A stretch of 64,000 nt of DNA from Demequina sp. Lineage in GTDB: Bacteria; Actinomycetota; Actinomycetes; Actinomycetales; Demequinaceae. The DNA is taken from contig JANQAD010000001.1 in NCBI GenBank assembly GCA_024707205.1, positions 1,453,979 through 1,517,978 of the forward strand, read 5' to 3'. Shown piece by piece: positions 47,698 to 57,820 of this stretch. Numbering within the stretch: the first letter of the stretch is position 1; each line of letters starts with the position of its first letter. The notes beneath the pieces were generated by a model, which saw nothing but the letters and a program-made list of their open reading frames with translations, searched no databases and had not been told where the DNA came from. A program made the translations under genes and the position numbers.

Positions 47698-49355
47698 TCA
47701 CGGCGCATCGCGGCAACGAGCTGCACACGCTCGGCTGGCAGCAGGAGGCCGCCCTCAGGATGCTGCAGAACAACCTCGACCCCGAGGTCGCCGAGCACCC
47801 GGACGACCTCGTCGTCTACGGGGGCACCGGCCGTGCCGCGAGGTCGTGGGAGGCGTACCACGCGATCGTCCGCACGCTCACGACGCTCAAGTCGGACGAG
47901 ACGCTGCTCGTGCAGTCCGGCAAGCCCGTCGGCGTGATGACCACGCACGAGTGGGCCCCAAGGGTGCTCATCGCCAACTCGAACCTGGTCGGCGACTGGG
48001 CGACGTGGGACGAGTTCCGCAGGCTCGAGGCCATGGGCCTCACGATGTACGGCCAGATGACGGCGGGATCGTGGATCTACATCGGCACCCAGGGCATCCT
48101 GCAGGGCACGTACGAGACCTTCGCGGCGGTTGCCGCTGCGCTTGCTTCGCGCAGGGGCGAGTCGGCTGACGGAGCGTCGCTCGCGGGCACGATCACGCTG
48201 ACGGCCGGCCTCGGCGGCATGGGCGGAGCACAGCCGCTCGCCGTCACCATGAACGGGGGTGTGGCGATCTGCGTCGATGTGGACCAGTCACGAATCGATC
48301 GGCGGATTGAGCACGAGTACCTCGACGTGCAGGCGAAGAGCCTCGAGCACGCCCTCGAACTCGCTTACGGGGCCAGAGACCGCAAGGAGGCACTCTCGAT
48401 CGGAGTCCTCGGGAACGCGGCCATCACTCACCCGCGCCTGCTCGCGATGGGCGCCGAGATCGACATCGTCACCGATCAGACCTCGGCTCACGATCCCCTC
48501 GCGTACCTTCCCGCGAGCGTGGCCTTCGACGACTGGGTCGAGGCCCGCAAGGATCCGGGCTTCGCCGATCTAGCGCGCGAATCCATGGCGCGGCACGTGG
48601 AAGCGATGGTCGGCTTCCAGTCTGCGGGCGCGGAGGTCTTCGACTACGGCAACAACATTCGCACGGAGGCGAAGGCCGCGGGCTTCGCCGATGCGTTCGC
48701 CTTCCCCGGATTCGTGCCCGCCTACATCCGGCCGCTGTTCGCGGAGGGCAAGGGCCCCTTCCGCTGGGCCGCCCTCAGTGGGGATCCCCACGACATCGCC
48801 GTCACCGACCGCGCGATCCTGGAGCTCTTCCCGGAGAACGAGTCGCTCGCGAGGTGGATTCGCCTCGCGGAACGCAAGGTGCGCTTCCAAGGTCTCCCGG
48901 CCAGAATCTGCTGGCTCGGCTACGGGGAGCGGGATCGCGCGGGCCTGAGGTTCAACGAACTCGTAGCGGCAGGCGAGATCTCCGCCCCCATCGTCATCGG
49001 GCGCGACCACCTCGACTCCGGCTCCGTGGCGTCTCCCTACCGCGAAACCGAGGCCATGCTCGACGGTTCCGACGCGATCGCAGACTGGCCGCTGCTCAAC
49101 GCCCTAGTCAACACAGCGTCGGGCGCCACCTGGGTGTCAATTCACCATGGCGGGGGCGTCGGAATAGGTCGTTCCCTGCACGCCGGCCAGGTGACGGTCG
49201 CCGACGGCACGGAACTCGCGCAGCAGAAGCTTGCGCGGGTGCTGTCCAACGATCCTGGTATGGGCGTGATCCGTCACGTTGACGCGGGTTACGAGCGAGC
49301 CGCGGAGGTCGCCGCGGAGCGCGGGGTGCGGATCCCCATGACCGAGGCGCCATGA
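47694..49355 (+). CDS. hutU: Urocanate hydratase
   Basis: Adds water to urocanate to give imidazolonepropionate using tightly bound NAD. The 553-residue protein contains [20 protein letters not shown], the NAD-binding [40 protein letters not shown] and [17 protein letters not shown]. Length is standard. Second gene of the operon, overlapping both neighbours by 4 nt. Confidence 0.97.
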   Translation: MITAHRGNELHTLGWQQEAALRMLQNNLDPEVAEHPDDLVVYGGTGRAARSWEAYHAIVRTLTTLKSDETLLVQSGKPVGVMTTHEWAPRVLIANSNLVGDWATWDEFRRLEAMGLTMYGQMTAGSWIYIGTQGILQGTYETFAAVAAALASRRGESADGASLAGTITLTAGLGGMGGAQPLAVTMNGGVAICVDVDQSRIDRRIEHEYLDVQAKSLEHALELAYGARDRKEALSIGVLGNAAITHPRLLAMGAEIDIVTDQTSAHDPLAYLPASVAFDDWVEARKDPGFADLARESMARHVEAMVGFQSAGAEVFDYGNNIRTEAKAAGFADAFAFPGFVPAYIRPLFAEGKGPFRWAALSGDPHDIAVTDRAILELFPENESLARWIRLAERKVRFQGLPARICWLGYGERDRAGLRFNELVAAGEISAPIVIGRDHLDSGSVASPYRETEAMLDGSDAIADWPLLNALVNTASGATWVSIHHGGGVGIGRSLHAGQVTVADGTELAQQKLARVLSNDPGMGVIRHVDAGYERAAEVAAERGVRIPMTEAP

Positions 49356-50562
49356 GCTTCCTCCCACCGGTGTTGAGCCGAGCGGGCATCGGCGCTGACG
49401 GCTCCGTGAACAGGGCTTCGTTCGGCGAGGCCGACCTCGAATGCCGCGCCTGGTTCGGTGCGCGGGCCGACGAGCTGGGCCTGATGCTTGAGGTGGATCG
49501 CAACGGCAACCAGTGGGCGTGGTGGGACGAGCACCTCCCGGGAACGGCGGTCGTGGTGGGGTCTCATCTCGATTCCGTGCCCGACGGGGGAGGTGGGATG
49601 GCCCGCTGGGGGTGGTGGCTGCTTTCGCCGCCGTCGGCGAACTGCGCTCGCGGGGATTCGCCCCCACCCGGCCGATAGCGGTGGTGAACTTCACGGAGGA
49701 GGAGGGTGGGCGCTTTGGGCTTGCCTGCCTGGGATCGCGGCTCATGACGGGGGCCGTCGACCGCTCGCGCGCGCTCGCGCTCGCGGATCGCGATGGCGTC
49801 ACCCTCGAGCAGGCGATGACCGCCGCCGGCCTGGAGCCTGCTCGCGTCGGCGCGGACCCCGATCGGGTCCGCCGCATAGGCGCGTTCGTGGAACCGCACA
49901 TCGAGCAGGGACACCTGCCGGTGATCGGCTCGTCGCCGGAGGTGCGCGGGCTGGCCGCCGCCGGTGCGCCGCTCGGGGTGCTGACCGAGATCTGGGCCCA
50001 CGGCCGGTGGCGCGTCGACATCCCGGGAACCCCCAATCACGCCGGGACCACGGCGCTCGAGGACAGGGACGATCCCGTGCTCACCATGGCGAGGGGAATC
50101 CTCCTGGTCAGGGAGATGGCTCACGAGCTGGGCGTCATCGCAACGGTGGGCAAGGTCTCCGTGGTGCCCGGAGCGGTCAACGCGATCGCCTCGCTCGCCA
50201 CGATGTGGATCGACGCCCGTGGTGCCGACGCGGAGAGGGTGCCGTTGCTCGCCGAGCGCGTGGCTGCGGCGCTCGGCGTGAGCGCGGTGCTCGAGAGCTG
50301 GACCGCTGCCACGCCGTTTGATGAGGGGCTCTCCGACGCTCTCGCGGGCGCCGCGCAAGCGGCGAGCGGCGTACCGGCACCGCGCCTGCCGTCGGGGGCA
50401 GGCCACGACAGCGGCGTGCTCGCGGAGGCGGGAATACCTGCGGCAATGCTGGTTGTGCGCAATCTTGACGGCACGTCGCACGCCGCGGGCGAGCACGCGG
50501 ATGACGCTGACGCGCACCTAGCGGCCGTGGCCATCGTCTCGCTCCTTGAGGCGTTGCGATGA
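49352..50562 (+). CDS. M20-family amidohydrolase (allantoate amidohydrolase-like), apparent -1 frameshift
   Basis: The corrected protein of 403 residues resembles AllC/N-carbamoyl-amino-acid hydrolases of peptidase family M20: metal-binding [14 protein letters not shown] near residue 75, [30 protein letters not shown] and [19 protein letters not shown]. Near 49590-49597 one base is missing (the motif should read DGG-x-DGPLGVV). Lying between hutU and hutF, it is a candidate for hydrolysis of N-formylglutamate, the product of HutF, since no HutG is visible. That role is inferred from gene order; substrate specificity of M20 enzymes cannot be read by eye. Confidence 0.8.
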
Positions 50563-51889
50563 CTCGACTGCATCTCGAAAACGCACTCGTCGACGGCAAG
50601 GTACTCGCCGACGTCGCGGTGGACGTCGACGCCGACGGGCGAATCACGGCGGTGTCCCCGGGCACGGCGAGGACGGCGGACCACGTGGCGCTCGATGGCC
50701 TGGCCCTGCCCGGCTTCGCCAACGCCCATTCGCATGCCTTTCACCGCCTCCTGCGCGGACGCACGGACGCGGACGGCGACGACTTCTGGGCATGGCGGGA
50801 CCTCATGTACCGCGCGGCCGGCCGCCTGGACCCGGATCGGTACCACTCGCTCGCCCGCGCCCTCTTCGCGGAGCTCCTCGAAGCCGGCTACACCGCCGTC
50901 GGCGAGTTTCACTATCTTCACCGCCGCCCGGACGGCGCAGCGTATGCGCCCCACGGGGCGATGGCCCAGGCGCTCGCCGACGCGGCGCGGGGCGTGGGGA
51001 TCCGGTTGACGCTCCTCCACACCGCGTATCTGCGTGGCGGGCTCGACGAGCACGGCAACCCGTTGACGGGCAGCGACGCGCAGCGCCCCTTCCTCGACAC
51101 GGCACGCGAGTGGCGTGACCGCCACGAGGAGTTGGCCGCGATCACCGGACCGCTGGTGAGGAGGGGAGCGGCGCTGCATTCGCTGCGCGCGGTGGATCCC
51201 GCTGATCTGCCGGCCCTCCTCGAAGCGGCGGACTCCGACGAGCCGCTCCACGCGCACGTCTCCGAACAGCCGGCGGAGAACGCTCAGGTTGGCGCGGCGT
51301 ACGGTGCGTCACCCGTCGAGGTTCTCGCGCGGGCCGGGGGTGCTGTCGCCGCGATTCACCGCGGTCCATGCGACCCACCTCAGCCCCGCCGACGTCCGCC
51401 TGCTCGCCGAATCAGACTCGATGGTGTGCATGTGCCCGTCAACGGAGCGCGACCTCGGCGACGGCATCGGCCCCGCGCGCGAACTGGCAGATGCGGGGGT
51501 CGGACTCGCCGTTGGCTCCGATCAACACGTCGTCGTCGACCCGTTCGACGAGTGCCGCCAACTCGAGGGCCACGAGCGCCTTGCCACCGGGCGGCGTTCG
51601 CGCTTTAGCCAGGAGGAGTTGCTCGCGACCGGCACGCTTGGGGGGCTATCGAAGCCTCGGCTGGCAGGGCGGCGAGATCGCCGTCGGAGCGCTTGCGGAC
51701 CTCGTCGTCATCGACCCGGCGTCGGCCAGGACCGTCGGCACCGACCTTGCGAGGTCGTGGCTGTCCGCCACGGCGGCGGACGTGCGGCATACGGTTGTCG
51801 GAGGCACGGTCGTAGTGCGAGACGGTGCACACACAGCTGGCCCCGCGCGCGATGCGCTGCGCGCGGCTATCGAGGAGGTGTGGACGTGA
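50559..51889 (+). CDS. hutF: Formimidoylglutamate deiminase, two apparent +1 frameshifts
   Basis: Converts N-formimino-L-glutamate to N-formyl-L-glutamate and ammonia. The start ([20 protein letters not shown]) and metal motif [19 protein letters not shown] are in frame 1. [20 protein letters not shown] and [20 protein letters not shown] are in frame 2, and [20 protein letters not shown] is in frame 3. An extra G in the run at 51336-51340 and another in the run at 51640-51645 account for the shifts. Corrected length is 442 residues, as expected for HutF of the amidohydrolase superfamily. The hutI start overlaps its end. Confidence 0.85.
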
Positions 51890-53058
51890 ACTCGACGCTC
51901 CTCACGGGTATCGGGGAGCTGACGACTCACGAGGACGAGCGTCCCGTCCGCACCAGCGCCGCGATCGTCATCGACGAGGGCCTCGTCGCGTGGGTCGGCG
52001 ACGCGGCTGCGGCACCCGCGGCGGACAGCGCCGTCGACCTCGACGGCGCGGCCGCGCTTCCCGGTTTCGTCGACTCGCACACGCACCTCGTCTTCGCGGG
52101 GGACCGCGCTGGCGAGTTCGTGGCCCGCATGGAAGGCGCCCCATACGAGGCAGGTGGCATTCGCACCACGGTGGCGCGCACCCGCGCCGCGTCAGACGAT
52201 GAGCTCCTCGCGAACCTGCGCAAGCTCGTCGCGGAGGCCCTGAGGCAGGGAACCACCACCATCGAGGTCAAGTCCGGCTATGGGCTCGACCTCGCCACTG
52301 AGGAGCGCTCGGTGAGGCTCGCGGCGCAGGTCACTGACGAGGTCACCTTTCTGGGGGCCCACGTGGTGCCCGCGGACGCCGACAGGGATGAGTACCTGTC
52401 GCTCGTTACCGGGCCGATGCTCGACGCCTGCGCGCCCCATGCGCGGTGGATCGACGTGTTCTGCGAGGAGGGCGCCTTCACCCGCGACGAGTCGGAGAGG
52501 GTGCTGAGGGCTGGGATCGCGAAGGGACTGGGCGTGCGCTTGCATGCCGCCCAGTTGGGGCCGTCCGACGCGATCGCGCTCGCGGTCGAGCTCGACGCGG
52601 CCGCGGTCGACCACGCGAGCTTCCTCTCGGACGCGGACATCGAGATGCTCGCGCGTTCTCGAACGGTCGCGACGCTGCTGCCCGGCGTGGAGTTCTCCTC
52701 CCGGCTGCCCTGGACGGACGCACGCAGGCTCCTCGACGCCGGTGTCACGGTGGCGCTGGCGTCGGACTGCAACCCTGGGTCGTCGTTCACGACATCGATG
52801 CCCATGGTCATCGCGTGGGCGGTGCGCGAGATGCGCATGACGCCTGCCGAGGCGATCTGGGCGGCCACGGCCGGTGGAGCCCAGGCGCTGCGCCGCGACG
52901 ATGTTGGCCACCTCTCTCCCGGTGCCCGCGCGAACATCGCGGTGCTCGAAGCGCCCTCGGCTACGCACCTCGCGTACCGCCCTGGCGTGCCGCTCGTCAC
53001 CCGCGTGTGGCAGGACGGGGTCGAGCGCACTACAGCTCGGAAGGCTCCATCCGCGTAG
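51886..53058 (+). CDS. hutI: Imidazolonepropionase
   Basis: Hydrolyses imidazolone-5-propionate to formiminoglutamate. The 390-residue amidohydrolase has [20 protein letters not shown] (metal site), [40 protein letters not shown] and [20 protein letters not shown]. Of two possible GTG starts, 51886 is placed 7 nt after GGAGG. Last gene of the hut operon; its 3' end overlaps the exonuclease gene by 29 nt on the other strand. Confidence 0.95.
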   Translation: MNSTLLTGIGELTTHEDERPVRTSAAIVIDEGLVAWVGDAAAAPAADSAVDLDGAAALPGFVDSHTHLVFAGDRAGEFVARMEGAPYEAGGIRTTVARTRAASDDELLANLRKLVAEALRQGTTTIEVKSGYGLDLATEERSVRLAAQVTDEVTFLGAHVVPADADRDEYLSLVTGPMLDACAPHARWIDVFCEEGAFTRDESERVLRAGIAKGLGVRLHAAQLGPSDAIALAVELDAAAVDHASFLSDADIEMLARSRTVATLLPGVEFSSRLPWTDARRLLDAGVTVALASDCNPGSSFTTSMPMVIAWAVREMRMTPAEAIWAATAGGAQALRRDDVGHLSPGARANIAVLEAPSATHLAYRPGVPLVTRVWQDGVERTTARKAPSA

Positions 53059-53770
53059 TTGCAGGGGCCGAGACGGGCCACAGCGGACTGGGAAGGTCCT
53101 CGGTGATGCCCTTGCCCGCGAGGTAGCTCGCGAAGTGCAGGGCCCACACGCGGTGCGCCTCAACCTGCTGGTCGTGAAGATCGTTCAGCGCCACCTGGCC
53201 GAGCGTCGGATACCGAGCCGCGATCGCGCGCACCAGATCCAGCGTGGCGAGCACGTCCGCATCGGCGGCGTGCAGGGCGTCGGGGTTGACGCTCACGCCA
53301 TAGGTCTCGCACATGTCGATGAGCTTGCGCTTGCCGCGGCGGTAGCGGTCGAGGTGGCGGTCAAGGACGAGCGGATCCACGATGGGTCGAATCCCGCCGG
53401 GCAGCCGCTCAGCGAGGGTGGGCAGTCCGTTGCGGGCAAGCTCCGTCTCCAGGATCGAGAGGTCGTACTGCACGTTGAAGCCGACCACCGGAATCCCGGA
53501 ACCCAGCGCGGAGGCGAGGAGCTCCGCGATCTCGGCCAGAGCGTCGGCCGGTGTTTGGCCCTCAGCGCGGGCCCGCTCAGTGGTGATGCCGTGCACCTCC
53601 GTTGCCCGCGCGGGGATGGGAATACCAGGGTCGATGAGCCACGTGCGCTGCGTGGGCTCGCCGTTTCCCGTGCGCGTGATGAGCGCCGCGGTCACGATGC
53701 GGTCGGTGGCGGTGGACACGCCCGTTGTCTCGGTGTCGAAGCCCACCATCGGTTCGTCTAGCCAGGTCAT
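53030..53770 (-). CDS. DEDDh 3'-5' exonuclease (DnaQ-like)
   Basis: The 246-residue protein has Exo[21 protein letters not shown] (Asp, Glu), Exo[19 protein letters not shown] and Exo[17 protein letters not shown] with the preceding His. This is the full catalytic set of the epsilon/RNase T-type family. Stand-alone members act in repair or RNA trimming. ATG at 53770. It converges on hutI and is divergent from guaB3. Confidence 0.9.
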   Translation of the reverse strand: MTWLDEPMVGFDTETTGVSTATDRIVTAALITRTGNGEPTQRTWLIDPGIPIPARATEVHGITTERARAEGQTPADALAEIAELLASALGSGIPVVGFNVQYDLSILETELARNGLPTLAERLPGGIRPIVDPLVLDRHLDRYRRGKRKLIDMCETYGVSVNPDALHAADADVLATLDLVRAIAARYPTLGQVALNDLHDQQVEAHRVWALHFASYLAGKGITEDLPSPLWPVSAPATTRMEPSEL

Positions 53771-53862
53771 GGGGCAACTCTCCCACGGGCCGGTGACATC
53801 GGCCCGACGGTGTGGCTGGTGAGCGCTCGGGCCACCAAGGCGCGCGCCGGTAGGCTGGGTGG

Positions 53863-54987
53863 GTGAGCAACGAGATCGAGATCGGCCGCGGAAAGCGCGG
53901 TCGCCGCGCCTACTCCTTCGACGACGTGGCCATCGTGCCCAGTCGCCGCACGCGCGACCCCCAGAACGTGTCTCTGCGCTGGCAGATTGACGCCTTCGAG
54001 TTCTCCATTCCCGTCATCGCCGCTCCCATGGACTCGGTGATGTCCCCGGCGACCGCCATTGACCTGGGTCGCCACGGCGGCCTCGGCGTGCTGGACCTTG
54101 AGGGCGTGTGGACCCGCTACGAGGACCCAACGGCGCAGCTTGAGGAGATCGCACAGCTGGACGGCGCGGACGCCACCAAGCGCATGCAGCAGATCTACGC
54201 GGAGCCGGTGAAGGAGGAACTCATCACCGCGCGGCTCCAGGAGATTCGCGCGGCGGGCGTCACCGTCGCCGGCGCCCTCAGCCCGCAGCGCACCCAGGAG
54301 TTCTACGGCACGGTGCTGAAGGCCGGGGTGGATCTCTTCGTCATTCGCGGCACCACAGTCAGCGCGGAGCACGTCTCCGCCGGCGAGGAGCCCCTCAACC
54401 TCAAGAAGTTCATCTATGAGCTGGACGTGCCCGTGATCGTCGGCGGCGCGTCCACTTACCAGGCATCGCTGCACCTCATGCGCACGGGCGCCGCGGGTGT
54501 GCTCGTTGGCTTTGGCGGCGGGGCCGCGCAGACCACGCGCACCTCGCTCGGCATTCACGCGCCCATGGCCACGGCGGTGGCCGACGCTGCCGCCGCCCGC
54601 CGCGACTACCTCGACGAGTCCGGGGGCCGGTACGTGCACGTCATCGCGGACGGCGGCGTTGGCCGCAGCGGCGACATGGTCAAGGCCATCGCGTGCGGGG
54701 CCGACGCTGTGATGGTCGGCGCCGCGCTCGCTCGTGCGGAAGAGGCGCCGGGCGCGGGCTACCACTGGGGCCCCGAGGCGCACCACCCGGAGCTGCCCCG
54801 CGGCGAGCGGGTGCACGTGGGAACGGTCGGCACGCTCGAGCAGATCCTTCAAGGCCCCGCGACCACCGCGGACGGCACCACCAACCTCATGGGCGCGCTG
54901 CGCCGGTCCATGGCCACCACGGGCTACAGCGACCTCAAGGAGTTCCAGCGGGTGGACATCGTCGTCAGCCCGTACCAGCCGCACTAG
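53863..54987 (+). CDS. guaB3: GuaB3-family IMP dehydrogenase-related protein
   Basis: The 374-residue TIM-barrel protein lacks CBS domains and starts SNEIEIGRGKRGRRAYSFDD. It contains IPVIAAPMDSVMSPATAIDL, VGFGGGAAQTTRTSLGIHAP in place of the cysteine loop of GuaB, and YVHVIADGGVGRSGDMVKAI. It is the actinobacterial GuaB3 type usually found after guaB. GTG at 53863 has TAGGCT 6 nt upstream (53851-53856), suggesting a leaderless mRNA. Its last 113 bp recur at 58991-59103. Confidence 0.92.
   Translation: MSNEIEIGRGKRGRRAYSFDDVAIVPSRRTRDPQNVSLRWQIDAFEFSIPVIAAPMDSVMSPATAIDLGRHGGLGVLDLEGVWTRYEDPTAQLEEIAQLDGADATKRMQQIYAEPVKEELITARLQEIRAAGVTVAGALSPQRTQEFYGTVLKAGVDLFVIRGTTVSAEHVSAGEEPLNLKKFIYELDVPVIVGGASTYQASLHLMRTGAAGVLVGFGGGAAQTTRTSLGIHAPMATAVADAAAARRDYLDESGGRYVHVIADGGVGRSGDMVKAIACGADAVMVGAALARAEEAPGAGYHWGPEAHHPELPRGERVHVGTVGTLEQILQGPATTADGTTNLMGALRRSMATTGYSDLKEFQRVDIVVSPYQPH
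54875..54987 (+). repeat. Direct repeat copy 1: 3' end of guaB3
   Basis: The final 113 bp of guaB3, from GCACCACCAACC to the TAG stop, match 58991-59103 in 108 positions. Four of the five differences are synonymous and one changes Lys to Asn. Homology stops exactly at the stop codon. The two copies bracket 4.0 kb of accessory genes, as expected when an element integrates into a gene's 3' end and restores it. Confidence 0.85.
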
Positions 54988-55011
54988 GAACCTCCCGCGC
55001 AACGCTTGCAC

Positions 55012-55023
55012 GAAAACGTTTTC
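55012..55023. promoter_or_regulatory. LacI-family-type operator palindrome
   Basis: GAAAACGTTTTC is a perfect 12-bp palindrome with the central CG typical of LacI/GalR-family sites. It lies 54 nt upstream of the secreted-peptide gene and just after guaB3. No LacI-type regulator is encoded in the window. Confidence 0.5.
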
Positions 55024-55076
55024 CATGCCAGCGTTTGGCTGAGGGCAACGGCGCCCTCCACTATGACGGGGTGATC

Positions 55077-55391
55077 ATGAGGCAACTAGATCGGAAAGCG
55101 CGAATTGCGGTGGGGGCAATCCTTCTCGGCGTGGCTCTGCCCGCGGTGGCAACGGCCGCCTCAGCCGGAAGTTGGAGCGGATAACAGAGTTGCCCCATCA
55201 GCACCGTGGTCAAGGCCACCGGACACAAGGGAAATTCGGGCACCATCAAGGTGGTGGCGGGTGGAAACTCATACACCGACACGACGCCCGGCAGCGGATA
55301 CAACGTCACGGTGCCGAGCGCCTCGTCGTCTGCGAACTGGTCTGTCACGGGTGCCGGCGCGACATCGGGCTACGGTTACTGCGGAACCTGA
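55077..55391 (+). pseudogene. Small secreted peptide gene with an in-frame stop
   Basis: The frame encodes a signal peptide (RKARIAVGAILLGVALPAVA, cleavage after ATAASA) then SWSG, a TAA at 55182-55184, and continues in the same frame QSCPISTVVKATGHKGNSGT to the end NWSVTGAGATSGYGYCGT. Without the stop it would be a mature domain of about 75 residues, Gly/Ser/Thr-rich, predicted beta, with cysteines near both ends that could form a disulfide. The stop separates export signal from cargo, so the gene is either inactivated or the base is miscalled. Being next to an exporter operon, it resembles a bacteriocin-like or small surface peptide; no family is recognised. Confidence 0.6.
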
Positions 55392-55393
55392 GT

Positions 55394-55984
55394 GTGCGCG
55401 TCGTCGCAATTCGTCGGGCCCTCTTCGCGGTTGGACTGGGCGCCGGGCTGCTGATACTTGCCGCTGGGTGCACGACACCGGCTCCGGTGCTCTCTGTTGC
55501 TCCGCAATGGGAGGAGCCAGGATGGATGGCGGACGTCCGACAAGAGAGCGAGCAATTCCAGAACGGGCAGATCGCTTGTTACGCCGAGTACGGACTTCAC
55601 GCGGTTAAGAACATGGCTGGCAGTGTTGGGTTCGTCAATCTCCCACAAGATCCTGCGACTCAGGCGCTGTTGGAGAAGGCCTCCGCGGACTGCAATGCCA
55701 GATTTCCACTGCCGAGTTTCCTGGCCGACAAGACGTTGACGGACACGGCCTATGGGCGAATGATCGACACTCGGGACTGCATCGTCGCACACGGCTTTGA
55801 GGTACCGGAGCCGCCTAGCGCGGAGACGTGGAAGGACTCTGACTGGCAGTCGGCCTGGAACCCCTATGACGATTTGGTCGTTGGCCAGAACGCGCTCGCC
55901 CAAGACAAGTTGTTCGCGCTCGCCCAGGCATGTCCTCAACCGGGACCCAACTTCCAAATACTCGCACCCACATCGGACTATTGA
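55394..55984 (+). CDS. Putative lipoprotein
   Basis: The 196-residue protein starts at GTG 55394 with a signal peptide ending in the lipobox LILAAGC, so it is lipid-anchored at the outer face of the membrane. The mature part has four cysteines (IACYAEYG, ADCNARF, RDCIVAHG, AQACPQPG) and is otherwise unrecognised. It sits between the secreted-peptide gene and the exporter genes and may be an immunity or accessory lipoprotein; this is inference. The exporter subunit starts 2 nt downstream. Confidence 0.75.
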   Translation: MRVVAIRRALFAVGLGAGLLILAAGCTTPAPVLSVAPQWEEPGWMADVRQESEQFQNGQIACYAEYGLHAVKNMAGSVGFVNLPQDPATQALLEKASADCNARFPLPSFLADKTLTDTAYGRMIDTRDCIVAHGFEVPEPPSAETWKDSDWQSAWNPYDDLVVGQNALAQDKLFALAQACPQPGPNFQILAPTSDY

Positions 55985-55986
55985 GC

Positions 55987-57101
55987 GTGGCAACTGCTGA
56001 GGCGCGGAAGTCGGCCCGACTCTGGGGCGCGTGGCCATGGGTCCTCGCCTTGGTCGTCGCGTTGGCTCTTGGCCTGGTCTTCGGAAGGTGGGCGTTCGCG
56101 CCTCCGCTTGTAGATGGGGCCGCTGACGCGCCTGCGACGGTCGAGGTCGCTGAGACGACCGTGGGCCAGTCAATACCTGTGGCCGTCGCCGCAACATGGG
56201 TCGCCCGCCCGTTCGGGGTTGGCGCGGCGTCGGGAGTGCTGACGTCGCTCGTGGTCGCGGACGGTGACACCGCCCGCGTTGGCGACCGCCTGTACTCGGT
56301 AGACCTGCGACCAGTGGTGGCCGCGGTCGGCACAGTTCCCGCGTTCCGCGACCTGTCCCAGGGGACCACGGGGCCGATGTTGCGCAAGTGCAGCGCTTTC
56401 TCATTGACCTTGGCTACCTCGACGGCGCCGCTGACGGCGACTTTGGCCCGGTCACGAAGCAGGCGGTGCGGGCGTGGCAGGCGAAGCTCGGCGTGGAGAA
56501 GGACGGGATTGTGCGCGCCAGCGACATAGTCTTCGCTGCGAGGCTGCCGGCGCGGGTGCGGGTGGCCGATGACGTTCAGGTGGGCAAGCGCCTCAGCCCC
56601 GGAGACGTGGTGCTGTCGGTGCTCGACGGGGAGCCAGAATTCACCGCCACGATCACCTCGGGCTCCACCTATGACCCGTCGCTGCCCATCGAGGTGACCT
56701 TCGGTGACGAGACGGTGCAGACGGTGGTTGCGAGTTCCCAGGTAGATCAGTCGAACAACACGATGTTGACGCTGAGGCGGCAAGACGGCACGTCCGTGTG
56801 CGCCGACGAATGCGAACAGGTGTCGTTGAACCCCGCCGAGGCCGTCTACCCCGCACAGCAGATCCTGATCCCTTCGGTGACGGGCCCCGGTGTGCCTGCC
56901 GCCGCGGTGTGGTTCACCGCCGCCGGAGACCCCTACGTTGTGCTTGTGGACGGTACCCAGGTGCCGGTGACCATCCTGGGCCAAGGTCAGGGCAGCGTCG
57001 TGCTCGGTGGGGTGGAGGACGGCACCACAGTGGTCCTGGCTGGCACGCCGGCGTCGCCGACCGAGGGCTCACCCGCCGAGTCGCGGACGCCGGCGCCATG
57101 A
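55987..57101 (+). CDS. Peptidoglycan-binding membrane-fusion (adaptor) protein, apparent -1 frameshift
   Basis: The corrected protein of 371 residues has an N-terminal membrane anchor (WVLALVVALALGLVFGRWAF), a biotinyl-lipoyl-like strand set (GVLTSLVVADGDTARVGDRL), and a PG_binding_1 domain (VQRFLIDLGYLDGAADGDFG, PVTKQAVRAWQAKLGVEKDG). HlyD/MacA-like beta domains follow (RLSPGDVVLSVLDGEPEFTA). The frame changes near 56379, where one G appears missing (GPD to VAQVQ). It likely links the ABC permease to the cell wall. GTG start at 55987; overlaps the ATPase gene by 4 nt. Confidence 0.8.
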
Positions 57102-57820
57102 GCGTGGCCGCCGGTGACGCGGCCGGTCCGGAAGCGCGAGCTGCCGTCGGCGCTCGTGGCCTCAGCTTCGCCTACCGGTCGAGCGTGGCTGCCGTCATCG
57201 AGAATCTGACGGTGGACATTCCGACCGGCGCGGTCACGACCCTCACAGGGCCCTCGGGCTCCGGTAAGTCGACCCTGCTGTACCTGCTCGCGCTGATGAT
57301 CCGGCCGTCGGGGGGCGAGGTCGTCTGGAATGGCACCGCGGCCTCGAGCCTGCCGGACGCCGCCCGGTCGAGGCTTCGTGCCGCTCAAGTAGGGTTCGTC
57401 TTTCAGGACGCCCTGCTCGATCCCTCCCGAACCGTGCTGGCCAATGTCTGTGACTCCGGCCTCTTCGCGGGCATGTCACACGCCGACGCCGCCAGCAGAG
57501 CGCGCGCGATGCTGACCCGCTTTGGCGTGGAGCATAGGGCCGACCACCGGCCTGGAGAGATTTCCGGGGGCCAGGCCCAGCGCGTCGCAGTCTGTCGCGC
57601 CCTCCTCACCGACCCGCGCGTCGTCTTCGCGGACGAGCCCACGGGCAATCTCGACGATGACTCGGCCGAGGTCGTGTGGCAGGCGCTGGTGGGCCGCGCG
57701 GCACGCGGCGGAACCGTGATCCTCGCAACGCACGACAGAACCCTTGCGTCCCGCTCCGACCACGAGATCCGGCTCACCGCAGACGGCGGAGCCCAGTTGC
57801 ACTCGCGGGTGACCGCATGA
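57098..57820 (+). CDS. ABC transporter ATPase (MacB/LolD type)
   Basis: The 240-residue ATPase has Walker A TGPSGSGKSTLLYLLALM near residue 50, Q-loop VGFVFQDALLDPSRTV, signature EISGGQAQRVAVCRALL, Walker B VVFADEPTGNLDDD and the H-loop ILATHDRTLA, all intact. It partners the FtsX-like permease next door and the peptidoglycan-binding adaptor. Confidence 0.92.
   Translation: MSVAAGDAAGPEARAAVGARGLSFAYRSSVAAVIENLTVDIPTGAVTTLTGPSGSGKSTLLYLLALMIRPSGGEVVWNGTAASSLPDAARSRLRAAQVGFVFQDALLDPSRTVLANVCDSGLFAGMSHADAASRARAMLTRFGVEHRADHRPGEISGGQAQRVAVCRALLTDPRVVFADEPTGNLDDDSAEVVWQALVGRAARGGTVILATHDRTLASRSDHEIRLTADGGAQLHSRVTA

Noticed and set aside
48132..49355. Possible toxin-like or integrase fragments within hutU minus-strand frames
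   Set aside because: They are antisense shadows of the fully conserved hutU sequence.
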